Shown one piece after another: positions 53,282-61,521 of a DNA stretch of 64,000 bases. A program made the translations under genes and the position numbers. The notes under the pieces were generated by a model, which saw only the letters and a program-made list of their open reading frames with translations, made no database searches and was not told where the DNA came from. How positions within the stretch are numbered: the first letter of the stretch is position 1; each line of letters opens with the position of its first letter. This DNA comes from an uncultured Roseobacter sp. (GTDB taxonomy: Bacteria > Pseudomonadota > Alphaproteobacteria > Rhodobacterales > Rhodobacteraceae), in NCBI RefSeq assembly GCF_947491795.1, contig NZ_CANLKW010000009.1:1-64000 (forward strand). Direction: 5' to 3'.

Positions 53282-54663
53282 GCCACATTGACCCATGTCA
53301 TCATGCCGGACGCCGCGTGTGACAGCATATGGCAATGCAGCAGCCATTTTCCTGGGTTGTCTGCCACGAAGGCAATGTCGCGCACTTCGCCCCGGTCGAG
53401 CAGCGTGGTGTCGCGCAGCGCGCCGAGGCTGCCATCGGGTGCGATCTCGTGAAAATGCATGCCATGAAGATGCATGGCATGCGGAAACGATGTGTCATTA
53501 GTGATCTTCAGCCGAACGGTTTCGCCACGCGACAACTCCGCCAGTGCTGGACCATCCATGCCACCCACCGCGCCATTGAAGGCCCAGAAGTTTCCTGTCT
53601 CCATCATGTCGCGCATCGAAGACATCCGACCGCCCATCATGGCACCGCGCATGCCGCCCATGGCCCCCCCTTCCATCAGCAATGCGATGTCCCTTGCCGA
53701 TCCCAGATCGGGCATGGCATGGGCATTCGGCGGCAGGGGTAGAGGCGTTTCGCGCCGCGCGCGTGTGCCGTCGCCAGTCACTTCGAAGGCCACCTGAGAA
53801 AAGCTTTCATCACGGCTCAATTGCACGATATGGCCCGCGCTGCCGACCTCTGCGGTCACGTCGACGATCAGGTCCACCCGTTGTGCCGACGACAGCAGGA
53901 ATGGACCTTCCACGGGTTGCGGTGTGGCCAGCGGCATCCCGTCCATGGCCACAATCCAGCCTTCGAGCCCCTCCAGCGCGAGTTGGAAAATCCGGGCGTT
54001 CGATGCATTGATCAGCCGCAGGCGTAGACGCTCATGCCGTTTCACGGTCTTCGCGGGATTGTAGTCGCCGTTCGTTGTGATGTAGTTCCCAAGGCGCCCG
54101 GCATGGCTGAGGTCATGCATCGCCCCGAAAGTATCCGCAATCTGAGCTGTTTCCGGATCGATGCGCCAATCGTCAAGGATCAGGACCTCTTCCCGATCGA
54201 TATCGATCGGCTCCGGCTCTTCGACGATCAGCGCACCCTGAAGACCACGTGCGACCTGCTCGAACGAGCGGTTGTGCGCGTGATACCAGTAGGTGCCCGC
54301 GTCGGGGACAACGAAATCGTAGTCAAAGCTGTCCCCAGGGCGAATGGCGTCCTGCGTCAGACCCGCCACGCCATCCATCGCATTTTCGATGCGGATCCCG
54401 TGCCAATGGGTCGATGTCGGATCGGGTAACTCATTGACAATACGTCTCTGTACCCGCGCGCCTTGCGTAACCCGGATTTCCGGGCCCGGCGCGATACCAT
54501 CGAACCCCCAGATCTGCGTTTTTCCATAGTCATCAGGCAAAAGCTGTATATTTGCGACCCGGGCTGTCACCGCGCGCATGTCTGTCTGCGCGAGCAGTGA
54601 ATTCGGCATGCACACCAAACCGGCAGCACTCATGCGAAGGAAGTCGCGTTTTGAAAGAGTCAT
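53278..54663 (-). CDS. Multicopper oxidase (CueO/PcoA type)
   Basis: 461 residues from the ATG at 54663 (overlap of 4 bases with copD). A Tat-like signal (SKRDFLRMSAAGLVCM) precedes three cupredoxin domains with the copper sites THWHGIRI, YWYHAHN, HAMHLHGMHFHE and LLHCHMLSHAASGM. A Met-rich insert (GGAMGGMRGAMMGGRMSSMRDMM, about residues 345-370) resembles the Cu(I)-binding loop of CueO. Oxidises toxic Cu(I) to Cu(II) in the periplasm. Confidence 0.92.
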   Translation of the reverse strand: MTLSKRDFLRMSAAGLVCMPNSLLAQTDMRAVTARVANIQLLPDDYGKTQIWGFDGIAPGPEIRVTQGARVQRRIVNELPDPTSTHWHGIRIENAMDGVAGLTQDAIRPGDSFDYDFVVPDAGTYWYHAHNRSFEQVARGLQGALIVEEPEPIDIDREEVLILDDWRIDPETAQIADTFGAMHDLSHAGRLGNYITTNGDYNPAKTVKRHERLRLRLINASNARIFQLALEGLEGWIVAMDGMPLATPQPVEGPFLLSSAQRVDLIVDVTAEVGSAGHIVQLSRDESFSQVAFEVTGDGTRARRETPLPLPPNAHAMPDLGSARDIALLMEGGAMGGMRGAMMGGRMSSMRDMMETGNFWAFNGAVGGMDGPALAELSRGETVRLKITNDTSFPHAMHLHGMHFHEIAPDGSLGALRDTTLLDRGEVRDIAFVADNPGKWLLHCHMLSHAASGMMTWVNVA

Positions 54664-55526
54664 GATGGCACCGTTAGGATTGAGGTGAAGACAGCCGTGG
54701 CAAGCAAGATGACACCGATACAAACCCATTCGAGAGAAATCGATCTTGCAAGGTGCGGCCCAGCTTTGGGCTCACCGCTCTGCAAAGCGGGCACAAGCCG
54801 TGTTTTGTTGATGGCCGCAAGGGCCAGAAGCAGCGTCACGACGGCAATCTTTGCCAGAAGTGTCAAACCATAGGCAGTGCCGAGAAGCGCGGGTAACGAA
54901 CCAACCAGTCGCCAGGTCATTACCACGCCAGCGAGCAGCAGGAGTGGGACCGCAACAGATGCGACCTGTCCAAAGCGATGTCCAAGCACGGCAGCAACTC
55001 GCAATGTGTCCGCAGACCCCGAAAGCTTATGGAGCGGAAGAAGGACGCCGATCCAGAATGCGGCAACGATCAGATGACCGAACAAGACGCTCTGAAACCA
55101 CAGGCGATCTTCGCTGGCGACATGACCGATCTCGCAAAAACTCCAGATTGCCAAGAAACTGCCCAAGAGCGCGACCCATAGCCACCGCCCCCCCAAGACC
55201 ACACCGGTCAGGAGTGCCCCCAGGCCCAGTAGCCGCAACAGCAGGGCGTCTCCGGGCGGCGTTTCCCAGAGCAACGCCAGGATCGCCAGATCAGTCATGC
55301 CTGAAGCATCATCCATGAGCACTGCGCCCCGCACGGCAAAGCCGAGGAATGACATTGCAGCCGCCAAAAGAGCAAAGAAGACGGCCCAGGCGCGTAGAAA
55401 ACGGTCGAGCCCAGCCAACTGCTCGGAAAAGACTTGGCGACAGAGTATCAGCCCGGCACTCGTGAGGACGCCGAGATAGAGCAAAAACTTTGTGGCAACC
55501 GCAGCCTGTCCCCAGATATCCGGCAC
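54660..55526 (-). CDS. copD: Copper resistance membrane protein CopD
   Basis: 288 residues with eight hydrophobic segments (for example FLLYLGVLTSAGLILC, FALLAAAMSFLGFAVRG, LLLRLLGLGALLTGVVLGG, LIVAAFWIGVLLPLH). Fits CopD/PcoD, which moves copper across the inner membrane with CopC. Three bases after copC and overlapping the oxidase gene. Confidence 0.87.
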   Translation of the reverse strand: MPDIWGQAAVATKFLLYLGVLTSAGLILCRQVFSEQLAGLDRFLRAWAVFFALLAAAMSFLGFAVRGAVLMDDASGMTDLAILALLWETPPGDALLLRLLGLGALLTGVVLGGRWLWVALLGSFLAIWSFCEIGHVASEDRLWFQSVLFGHLIVAAFWIGVLLPLHKLSGSADTLRVAAVLGHRFGQVASVAVPLLLLAGVVMTWRLVGSLPALLGTAYGLTLLAKIAVVTLLLALAAINKTRLVPALQSGEPKAGPHLARSISLEWVCIGVILLATAVFTSILTVPS

Positions 55527-55529
55527 CGC

Positions 55530-55874
55530 TCACTTCACTTCAAACGAGAAGACACCGTTCATCGGGTGCCCATCAACACCAAGCCCGCGCCATTCAATGT
55601 GATACATGCCCGGCCCCATGGGCGTGAGAGGAAGCGAGAATTCTTTGACAAAACCGGATTGGGTGCCGAGGTCCAGAGCCTCGGTGTGCGTCTCAGCATG
55701 GGTCATTTCGACTTTCGTCAATCGCATCCCATCGTTGAAGCGCAATCCAATCGTCTCTGGTACGGCGTCAAGAATGGCGCCATCTGCAGGCGTCATGCTT
55801 TCCTTTTCAGAATGGGCGAGGGCTTGCGTGCTTGCCAGCGCCAAGAAAACTGTCAGTGCTAATCTATATTTCAC
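55530..55874 (-). CDS. copC: Periplasmic copper-binding protein CopC
   Basis: 114 residues. Signal peptide ALTVFLALASTQALA, then a mature N-terminal histidine (HSEKESMTPADGA) as needed for the Cu(II) site. Beta-sandwich pattern ETIGLRFNDGMRLTKVEMTH and GMYHIEWRGLGVDGHPMNGVFSFEV with the other histidines. Binds Cu(II) and passes it to CopD. Confidence 0.9.
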   Translation of the reverse strand: MKYRLALTVFLALASTQALAHSEKESMTPADGAILDAVPETIGLRFNDGMRLTKVEMTHAETHTEALDLGTQSGFVKEFSLPLTPMGPGMYHIEWRGLGVDGHPMNGVFSFEVK

Positions 55875-55900
55875 GGATCGTCCTTCGTCGGTTTCTTCAG

Positions 55901-56341
55901 TCAGTTTATACCATTCGCGCGTTGCAACTCACGCACATAGGCCACGATCATTTTCACATCGCCATCGGTGACACCTTCAACCGGCGGCATGTTCCCAAAG
56001 CGCCAATGATGCGCACGGACGCCATTCTTGGCTGCCAGAAGGAAGGCGGCATCCCCATGGTGGCTGGGTTCGTAGATTTTATGCACAAGAGGGGGCGCCA
56101 CACCGTCCTGCCCGGCCGCATTTGCGCCGTGACAGGCTGCACATTTCGCATCGTAGGCCAGTTTGCCGACCTCCGCGTTGGCCGACAGCGCTTCCGGCAA
56201 GGCGACATCGACCATGGGTCCGTTGGCGCGAGACGCGTCGTCCGTGGTCGTTGCCACGTCATCGTCAGTTGGTCCTGTCCACCAGAAGCCAATGCCAAGA
56301 ACCACCGCAAGGGCGACGGATAAGATCGTGTAACGCCCCAT
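55901..56341 (-). CDS. Membrane-anchored cytochrome c
   Basis: 146 residues: N-terminal anchor (ILSVALAVVLGIGFWW), haem site CAACH in YDAKCAACHGANAAGQ and distal methionine in FGNMPPVEGVTDGDVK. Similar in layout to the cytochrome at 52805 but only loosely alike in sequence. Overlaps the transpeptidase stop by one base. Confidence 0.84.
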   Translation of the reverse strand: MGRYTILSVALAVVLGIGFWWTGPTDDDVATTTDDASRANGPMVDVALPEALSANAEVGKLAYDAKCAACHGANAAGQDGVAPPLVHKIYEPSHHGDAAFLLAAKNGVRAHHWRFGNMPPVEGVTDGDVKMIVAYVRELQRANGIN

Positions 56342-56910
56342 CAGATCAATTTGACCTGCGTTCCGACCGGTGTCCGATTGTAAACCTCAATGATATGTTC
56401 GTTGTAGAGGCCGATGCAGCCGCTCGACGAACGACGACCAATTTTGCGCGTATCGTGTGTCCCGTGAATGCGATAGTACTGCCACGTCAAGTGCAGCGAC
56501 CGCACTCCGAGCGGATTGTCCGGACCTGGCGGCATATAGGCCGGCAAGGACGGATCGCGCTCGCGCATGGATGGCGTGGGCGTCCAATCCGGCTCAGGAT
56601 CTTTGAAAACGATCTCAGTATAGCCTCGCCGCGTCAGCTCATCTGTCATTGGAACCGATGTCGGATAAAGAAACATTTCACCGTCGGCTGTCCATTGCTG
56701 AAGCGCCCGGGAATTGGTGTCCGCGATAATGATGCCGTTGCCCAGACGATCAAAGTGGTCTCGCCAATCGTGGGTTCTGAAGCTCGAAGCGTTGCGCCGA
56801 ACCGGTGCGAGTGGTTCTGCGCGCAGCACCGAAGGCGCGAACAGAAGTGCCGCACCGATGCCGCCGATCAGCTGACGACGTGACCGAAAGGGTCGATTTC
56901 TTGCCTGCAT
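56341..56910 (-). CDS. L,D-transpeptidase (YkuD), Tat-exported
   Basis: 189 residues. Twin-arginine signal (FRSRRQLIGGIGAALLF). YkuD active site YRIHGTHDTRKIGRRSSSGCIGLYN with catalytic cysteine and histidine. First gene of the eight-gene operon; the tandem repeat C lies about 80 bases upstream. Why two such enzymes sit with copper oxidation genes is unknown; D,D-crosslinking enzymes may be damaged by copper, and L,D-transpeptidases could substitute (inference). Confidence 0.86.
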   Translation of the reverse strand: MQARNRPFRSRRQLIGGIGAALLFAPSVLRAEPLAPVRRNASSFRTHDWRDHFDRLGNGIIIADTNSRALQQWTADGEMFLYPTSVPMTDELTRRGYTEIVFKDPEPDWTPTPSMRERDPSLPAYMPPGPDNPLGVRSLHLTWQYYRIHGTHDTRKIGRRSSSGCIGLYNEHIIEVYNRTPVGTQVKLI

Positions 56911-56991
56911 GGCTCTGCCTCGTTTCCATGTCGAACGCTTTGTTTTCTATCGAAGATCAGTGAGCGGCGAAACGCAGGAAGGCCCGGAATT

Positions 56992-57011
56992 TTGTAAGGT
57001 TATGTATCAAC
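56992..57011. promoter_or_regulatory. Tandem 10-bp direct repeat C, candidate response-regulator site
   Basis: TTGTAAGGTT ATGTATCAAC, two half-sites 10 bases apart, upstream of the leftward transpeptidase-copC operon and just after the histidine kinase stop. The order of the two half-site types is reversed relative to sites A and B. Confidence 0.48.
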
Positions 57012-57031
57012 CCGCCGGTTGGACGGCGGCG

Positions 57032-58483
57032 CTACACTTTTTTGGTCCGAGCCGAAAATCCGGTTTCGGCGCGCGCTTCGGGATGCTCTGACGGAGATGT
57101 CATTGCAGCTTGATGCGCAGTCACGGGCAAGACAATGCGCGCACGGAGTCCGCCCTCTGCACGGTTCGACAGGGTGATCGCGCCGCCGTGTTGCAAAACG
57201 ATGCTGCGGGCGATTGAAAGGCCCAGCCCATGGCCTCCGGTTTCGCGGGAGCGCGATCCCTCAAGGCGCAGGAAGGGCTGGAAGACATCGCGCAATCGGT
57301 CATCGGGGATTCCCGGCCCATCGTCCTCGACCAAAATCTCGATGCTCTCGTCAGAGACGCCCCAGGTCAGGGTCGGGTTGCGCCCGTAGCGCCCCGCATT
57401 GTCGATGAGATTGCGCAAAGCACGACGCAGTGCCTTGGGCTTGATCTGCACCGTTGCCTCGGGTCCCGGGCGCACGTCCAACGCACCGTGGGTTGCGTCC
57501 CGAATGTCGGTCAGGAACGCGCCAATCTCGGTCCGTTGCAGGGCCTCGTCCTGTCCCACACCGCGCGCATAGGCCAGCGTGGCTTCCACCATATCCTGCA
57601 TCTCGTCGAGAGAGGCCGTGATGCCGGTCTTGGTCTCCGCATCCTCCACCATCTCGGCATGAACCCTGAGCGCGGTGAGTGGCGATCTCAAGTCATGAGC
57701 CAGGGCGGCCAGCATTTGCGTCCTGTCCGTGACGAAGCGAGCCAGGCGCGTTTGCATGTCATTGAAGGCCGTCGTCAGGTTCCGCACTTCATTTGGGCCG
57801 ACCGGCGTGAGGGGTCCTTGCCCGCCACCGCGCCCGAACTCCTCGGCTGCCGCGGCGAGATCATTCAGTGGCCGCGTCAGTCGCGTCAGCAGAAACCAGA
57901 AGATCGCCAGCAGCAACACGGCGGCCGTCAACACGAAAGAGAGGGTGGAGGCCCAGGACCATTGTATGGGCGGCCGCTCGAACCGGGTGGCGACGTTCAG
58001 CCATTGGCCTCCGGCAATGGCGATCGAGACCTCCATCTCGAGGGCCGCCAGGGTGCCCTGCATCATCTCGGCGTGCATTTCCGCCATTTCCGGGGAGAGG
58101 TTCGGCAGCGGCAACAGCCCCTGTTCAATCTCATGCACTTCGACCCGGATATCGCGGGTGTAGCCATCATTCAAAAGCGCCCGCACGCGCGCTTCGATCG
58201 CTCCGTTCTCATCATGGTGGGTGTGCGTTACAGCAGGCGTGTCGCCGAGATCGAAGCGTACAAGGGGCGAGTTTGCCGCGGCCACGATATCCTCATGCAA
58301 CGTCGGCGGTGCCTCCTCGATCAGACGGGCGACGTTTGCCGCGCGTCCGGCTGCCTCGCTGCCGATGGCCGCCTGCACGGCAAGCGACCGTTCATCGACA
58401 AAAAGCCACAAACCCACGACTTGCGCCACGAACAGGACCACCACCACCAAAAGGGCGATCTGTGAGCGGAACCCCATTCGCAT
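57032..58483 (-). CDS. Sensor histidine kinase, copper-type candidate
   Basis: 483 residues. Two membrane segments (about 8-27 and 176-198) enclose a periplasmic sensor with His/Met-rich stretches (THTHHDENG and MAEMHAEMMQG). A HAMP region follows, then the phosphorylated histidine in ALAHDLRSPLTALRVHAEM (about residue 263) and the ATP domain (LRNLIDNAGRYGRNP, DDGPGIPDD, GHGLGLSIARS). Overlaps the response regulator by one base. Metal sensing is inferred from the periplasmic His/Met and the neighbourhood. Confidence 0.87.
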   Translation of the reverse strand: MRMGFRSQIALLVVVVLFVAQVVGLWLFVDERSLAVQAAIGSEAAGRAANVARLIEEAPPTLHEDIVAAANSPLVRFDLGDTPAVTHTHHDENGAIEARVRALLNDGYTRDIRVEVHEIEQGLLPLPNLSPEMAEMHAEMMQGTLAALEMEVSIAIAGGQWLNVATRFERPPIQWSWASTLSFVLTAAVLLLAIFWFLLTRLTRPLNDLAAAAEEFGRGGGQGPLTPVGPNEVRNLTTAFNDMQTRLARFVTDRTQMLAALAHDLRSPLTALRVHAEMVEDAETKTGITASLDEMQDMVEATLAYARGVGQDEALQRTEIGAFLTDIRDATHGALDVRPGPEATVQIKPKALRRALRNLIDNAGRYGRNPTLTWGVSDESIEILVEDDGPGIPDDRLRDVFQPFLRLEGSRSRETGGHGLGLSIARSIVLQHGGAITLSNRAEGGLRARIVLPVTAHQAAMTSPSEHPEARAETGFSARTKKV

Positions 58484-59211
58484 CAGGCCTCGACCTCCAC
58501 ATCACAGTTCAGGCAATATCCACCATTGCGCACGGTCGATATGATCCGGGGGCGAAGCACATCGGGTTCGATTTTCCGGCGCAGGCGCGAAACCTGATTG
58601 TCGATCGTCCGGTCAAATGGTCCGGCGACACGGCCGGCGCTCAATTCCAGGAGCTCATCCCGGCTGATCACCGCCCGAGGACGCTCAAGTAAGACCGTCA
58701 GCAGCTTTGCTTCGGCCGTGGTCAATGTATTGACCGTGCCATCGGGGCAAATGACATGGCTGGCGTCGTGATCGAATGTGATCCCGGCAAATACGGCCCG
58801 CTTGCCCGCAAATGTTCCGCCATGGGGTGCATATCCGTCTCCCGCGCGGCGCAGTATCGCGTTGATCCGGGCCAGAAGCTCGCGCGGATTGAAGGGCTTG
58901 GCCAGATAGTCATCGGCACCGGTGTCGAGCCCCTTGATCCGAGCGTCATCGTCGCCGAGCGCCGTCAGCATGAGAATCGGCGTTTTCTGCTGCTCCCGGC
59001 GCAGCCGTGCGCAGGCCGCGAGCCCGTCCTCTCCCGGCATCATGATATCGAGCACGATCAGATCGAATTTGTCCTCGCTCAATCGCGCATCCATCTCGCC
59101 CGCACTTTTGGCTCCCGTCGCGCGCAGCCCGTTTTTCTCCAGGTAGCGCGTCACGGAGTGCCGGATCTCGGCATGATCATCGACGACCAGAATATGCGCC
59201 GATGCCGCCAT
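58483..59211 (-). CDS. OmpR-family response regulator, copper-type candidate
   Basis: 242 residues from the ATG at 59211; the open frame continues upstream to 59409 but has no receiver features there. Receiver domain with phospho-aspartate in DLIVLDIMMPGEDGLAA and lysine in DDYLAKPFNPREL; C-terminal winged helix ending with FDRTIDNQVSRLRRKIEPD and the C-terminal stretch STVRNGGYCL. It probably binds the four tandem repeats at 41375, 50407, 56992 and 59325. Transcribed before the kinase. Confidence 0.88.
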   Translation of the reverse strand: MAASAHILVVDDHAEIRHSVTRYLEKNGLRATGAKSAGEMDARLSEDKFDLIVLDIMMPGEDGLAACARLRREQQKTPILMLTALGDDDARIKGLDTGADDYLAKPFNPRELLARINAILRRAGDGYAPHGGTFAGKRAVFAGITFDHDASHVICPDGTVNTLTTAEAKLLTVLLERPRAVISRDELLELSAGRVAGPFDRTIDNQVSRLRRKIEPDVLRPRIISTVRNGGYCLNCDVEVEA

Positions 59212-59324
59212 CAGCGATCGGGTCCCAAACATCGGCACGTCTGGCCGATCGGCCCACTGTTCACTAGATTGAGTTCCATAACACCCAGAATAGATTGTTC
59301 TTTCGGGAAAGACCCGCACCTCGT

Positions 59325-59344
59325 TTGTCGCAATATGTATCAAT
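59325..59344. promoter_or_regulatory. Tandem 10-bp direct repeat D, candidate response-regulator site
   Basis: TTGTCGCAAT ATGTATCAAT, half-sites 10 bases apart, in the divergent space between the response regulator and the DUF6010 operon, 15 bases before the CueR-type promoter. Suggests autoregulation of the two-component pair. Confidence 0.48.
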
Positions 59345-59358
59345 AGACCTGACATGTC

Positions 59359-59389
59359 TTGACCCTCCAGCTGCTGGAAGCCCCATCTG
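59359..59389 (+). promoter_or_regulatory. CueR-type promoter of the DUF6010-VTT-CDF-DUF411 operon
   Basis: -35 TTGACC (59359-59364), 19-bp spacer with the dyad TCCAG-CTG-CTGGA, -10 CATCTG (59384-59389). Transcription would start near 59396, one base before the first possible ATG. Confidence 0.65.
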
Positions 59390-59396
59390 ACGCGGC

Positions 59397-59843
59397 ATGA
59401 CAGGCGCAAGACCAGACATATCGGGGCAACATCCCGCCCAATCAGCGCACCGGACCATGGCGGCGCCCGCGTGGATCGGATTTGCGCTTTTTGTGGTCAC
59501 AATGCCCGCCCACCTCCTCCTGGAACAGGCAGACTCGCTTGCCTTGGCAGCGGTCACACTGGCCCTGATCGGCGGGGCCTATATCGGGTTCGGTGCCGCC
59601 GATGGTCGTCGCTCCGTGTTCTGGTCTGAGCTGGCGGTTGCTCTCGTCTTTGGGGCGGCGGCCGTAGCGGGTCTCCTTTGGCATTGGGCAGCCTTGCCTC
59701 TGGGTCTCGCGCTCCATGCGCTGTGGGATCTTGCCCATCACAATGCGGTCCGCCTCGCCCGGGTCCCACACTGGTACATCCCGTTTTGCGTCGTCTTTGA
59801 CCTGATGGCGGCAGCCTTTCTTGTGCTGCTTTATACGAGGTAG
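59397..59843 (+). CDS. DUF6010-like membrane protein
   Basis: 148 residues if the ATG at 59397 is used, which would make the message leaderless given the CueR promoter; an ATG at 59457 (128 residues) begins right at the first membrane helix and is a fair alternative. Four hydrophobic segments and the pattern GLALHALWDLAHHNAV with HWYIPFCVVFDL resemble DUF6010. Function unknown. First gene of a four-gene operon. Confidence 0.65.
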   Translation: MTGARPDISGQHPAQSAHRTMAAPAWIGFALFVVTMPAHLLLEQADSLALAAVTLALIGGAYIGFGAADGRRSVFWSELAVALVFGAAAVAGLLWHWAALPLGLALHALWDLAHHNAVRLARVPHWYIPFCVVFDLMAAAFLVLLYTR

Positions 59844-59846
59844 GCC

Positions 59847-60506
59847 ATGGTGCGTGTCGTCATACTCGCCCTTCTGGGGCTCTTGCTTCTCGTCCTGGCG
59901 CGTCCAGACCTTGCGGGCCTCGATATCGATCTGCCGGAGCGCGACGACCTGCGGCGCTGGATCGAGGCGGCTGGTCTTCTTGGTCCGGTTCTGGTCGTGG
60001 CGCTGATGACGCTGGCGATCGTGGCCAGCCCCCTCCCCTCGGCGCCGATCGCGCTGGCTGCCGGGGCCGCCTATGGTCACACCTACGGAACACTGCTCGT
60101 CGTGCTCGGCGCAGAGATCGGCGCGCTTGCCGCGTTTCTGCTCGCGCGCGGGCTGGGGCGCCCTTTCGTGGAACGCCTTGTCGGCGAGACGATCGGACGT
60201 GGACTTCTGGGGTCACAGAATACCTTGACGTTTCTGGTGTTCGGAAGCCGACTGCTGCCGTTCCTGTCCTTCGACATGGTCAGCTACGCTGCAGGATTGA
60301 GCGTCTTGCACCTTTGGCGGTTTGCCCTGGCGACCCTCGCGGGGATCATTCCGGCCAGCTTCTTGCTCGCCCATCTCGGCAGCGAAGCCATGAATGGGGA
60401 CGTGCAAACCGCCACCTGGACGGCGCTGGCGCTTGGCGCGTTCACCGCCCTGTCCGTCCTCTTTGCGGTCTGGCGCGACCGCCGCACGCTGAAGAAGGAG
60501 ATCTGA
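59847..60506 (+). CDS. VTT-domain (TVP38/TMEM64/DedA-like) membrane protein
   Basis: 219 residues, about five hydrophobic segments. The VTT pattern is seen in ASPLPSAPIALAAGAAYGHTYGTLLVVLGAEIGALAAFLLARGLGR and FGSRLLPFLSFDMVSYAAGLS. Members act in membrane homeostasis or as lipid scramblases/transporters; the substrate here is unknown. Three bases after the DUF6010 gene. Confidence 0.82.
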   Translation: MVRVVILALLGLLLLVLARPDLAGLDIDLPERDDLRRWIEAAGLLGPVLVVALMTLAIVASPLPSAPIALAAGAAYGHTYGTLLVVLGAEIGALAAFLLARGLGRPFVERLVGETIGRGLLGSQNTLTFLVFGSRLLPFLSFDMVSYAAGLSVLHLWRFALATLAGIIPASFLLAHLGSEAMNGDVQTATWTALALGAFTALSVLFAVWRDRRTLKKEI

Positions 60507-60507
60507 C

Positions 60508-61521
60508 ATGGCCACTCATTCACATGCGGGACATATGCCGTCGTCGGGAAAAGCTCTGGTCATATCTGGCTGGCTGACCGGCATCTACTTCGTGATCGAA
60601 CTGGCCGTCGGGCTCTGGACCGGCTCGATCGCGGTGCTGTCAGATGCGTTTCACACGTTGTCCGCCGTCGGGGGCGTGCTCGTCGCCATCATCGCGCAGC
60701 GGATCGCGCGCCGCCCGGCGGATATGGCGCGCAGTTACGGGTGGTATCGCGCAGAGATCATTGGCGCGCTCGTGAATGGCGGCTTTCTTCTCGGCATGGC
60801 GCTTCTGGTGATCTGGATGGGGGCGATGCGGCTCGGAAATCCGATCCATCTGCCCACGGGACCGATGCTCTGGGTGGCCTTCGGTGGCTTGGTCACTGAG
60901 GTGATCTCGCTCGGCCTGATGTGGAAATCCAGCCAGGATGATCTGAATGCCCGCGGGGCCCTCTGGCACATCATCCAGACCTTCGTCGGCAGCCTGTTGA
61001 TCATCGTGACCGCGCTTGTCATCGAGTTCACTGGCTTCCTGGCGATCGATCCGATCCTTGGTATGGCCTTCGGGGTCGTGCTCCTCTGGGCCTCGATCGG
61101 AGTTATCCGCGAGGCGGTGCATATTCTGTTGGAAGGGACCCCGGAGGATACTGATCTCGAGGCCGTGACCGCTGATCTGCGCGCCCAGGACGGCGTTCTC
61201 GATGTCCACCATGTCCACGCCTGGACCCTGACCAGCGGCAAGCATGCCTTCTCGGCCCATCTCCGCCATGCGAAGCCCGGCGATGCTGCACGTATCCTTG
61301 AGACCGCTTATACGCACCTGACCAAGCATCACGGGTTTCACATGGTGACCCTGCAGCTTGAAACGGATTGCCTCGACGAGCGCCACGCGGACGATTTGGA
61401 CGTCACGCAATCGATGGGGCCGCAGGCAGAGCCTCATGCACCACCCGCGCACCGCGATCACCTCGACAGTGCCGCTCCTGATGCTAATCTCGAAGGCAAT
61501 TCAAAAGGAAACGACACATGA
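60508..61521 (+). CDS. CDF-family cation transporter with altered metal site
   Basis: 337 residues, six membrane segments plus a cytoplasmic C-terminal domain (DVHHVHAWTLTSGKHAFSAHL), as in CzcD-type cation diffusion facilitators. The usual HxxxD of helix 2 reads HTLSA (after LSDAF), and the helix 5 motif reads HIIQT, so both coordinating aspartates are replaced. Altered substrate or loss of transport is possible. N-terminus has a short His motif (THSHAGH). One base after the VTT gene; overlaps the DUF411 gene by ATGA. Confidence 0.82.
   Translation: MATHSHAGHMPSSGKALVISGWLTGIYFVIELAVGLWTGSIAVLSDAFHTLSAVGGVLVAIIAQRIARRPADMARSYGWYRAEIIGALVNGGFLLGMALLVIWMGAMRLGNPIHLPTGPMLWVAFGGLVTEVISLGLMWKSSQDDLNARGALWHIIQTFVGSLLIIVTALVIEFTGFLAIDPILGMAFGVVLLWASIGVIREAVHILLEGTPEDTDLEAVTADLRAQDGVLDVHHVHAWTLTSGKHAFSAHLRHAKPGDAARILETAYTHLTKHHGFHMVTLQLETDCLDERHADDLDVTQSMGPQAEPHAPPAHRDHLDSAAPDANLEGNSKGNDT

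Noticed and set aside
52210..53322. 370-aa plus-strand open frame
   Set aside because: Antisense to the DsbA and cytochrome genes, which carry intact CPYC and CAACH motifs.
57230..58465. 411-aa plus-strand open frame
   Set aside because: Antisense to the histidine kinase.
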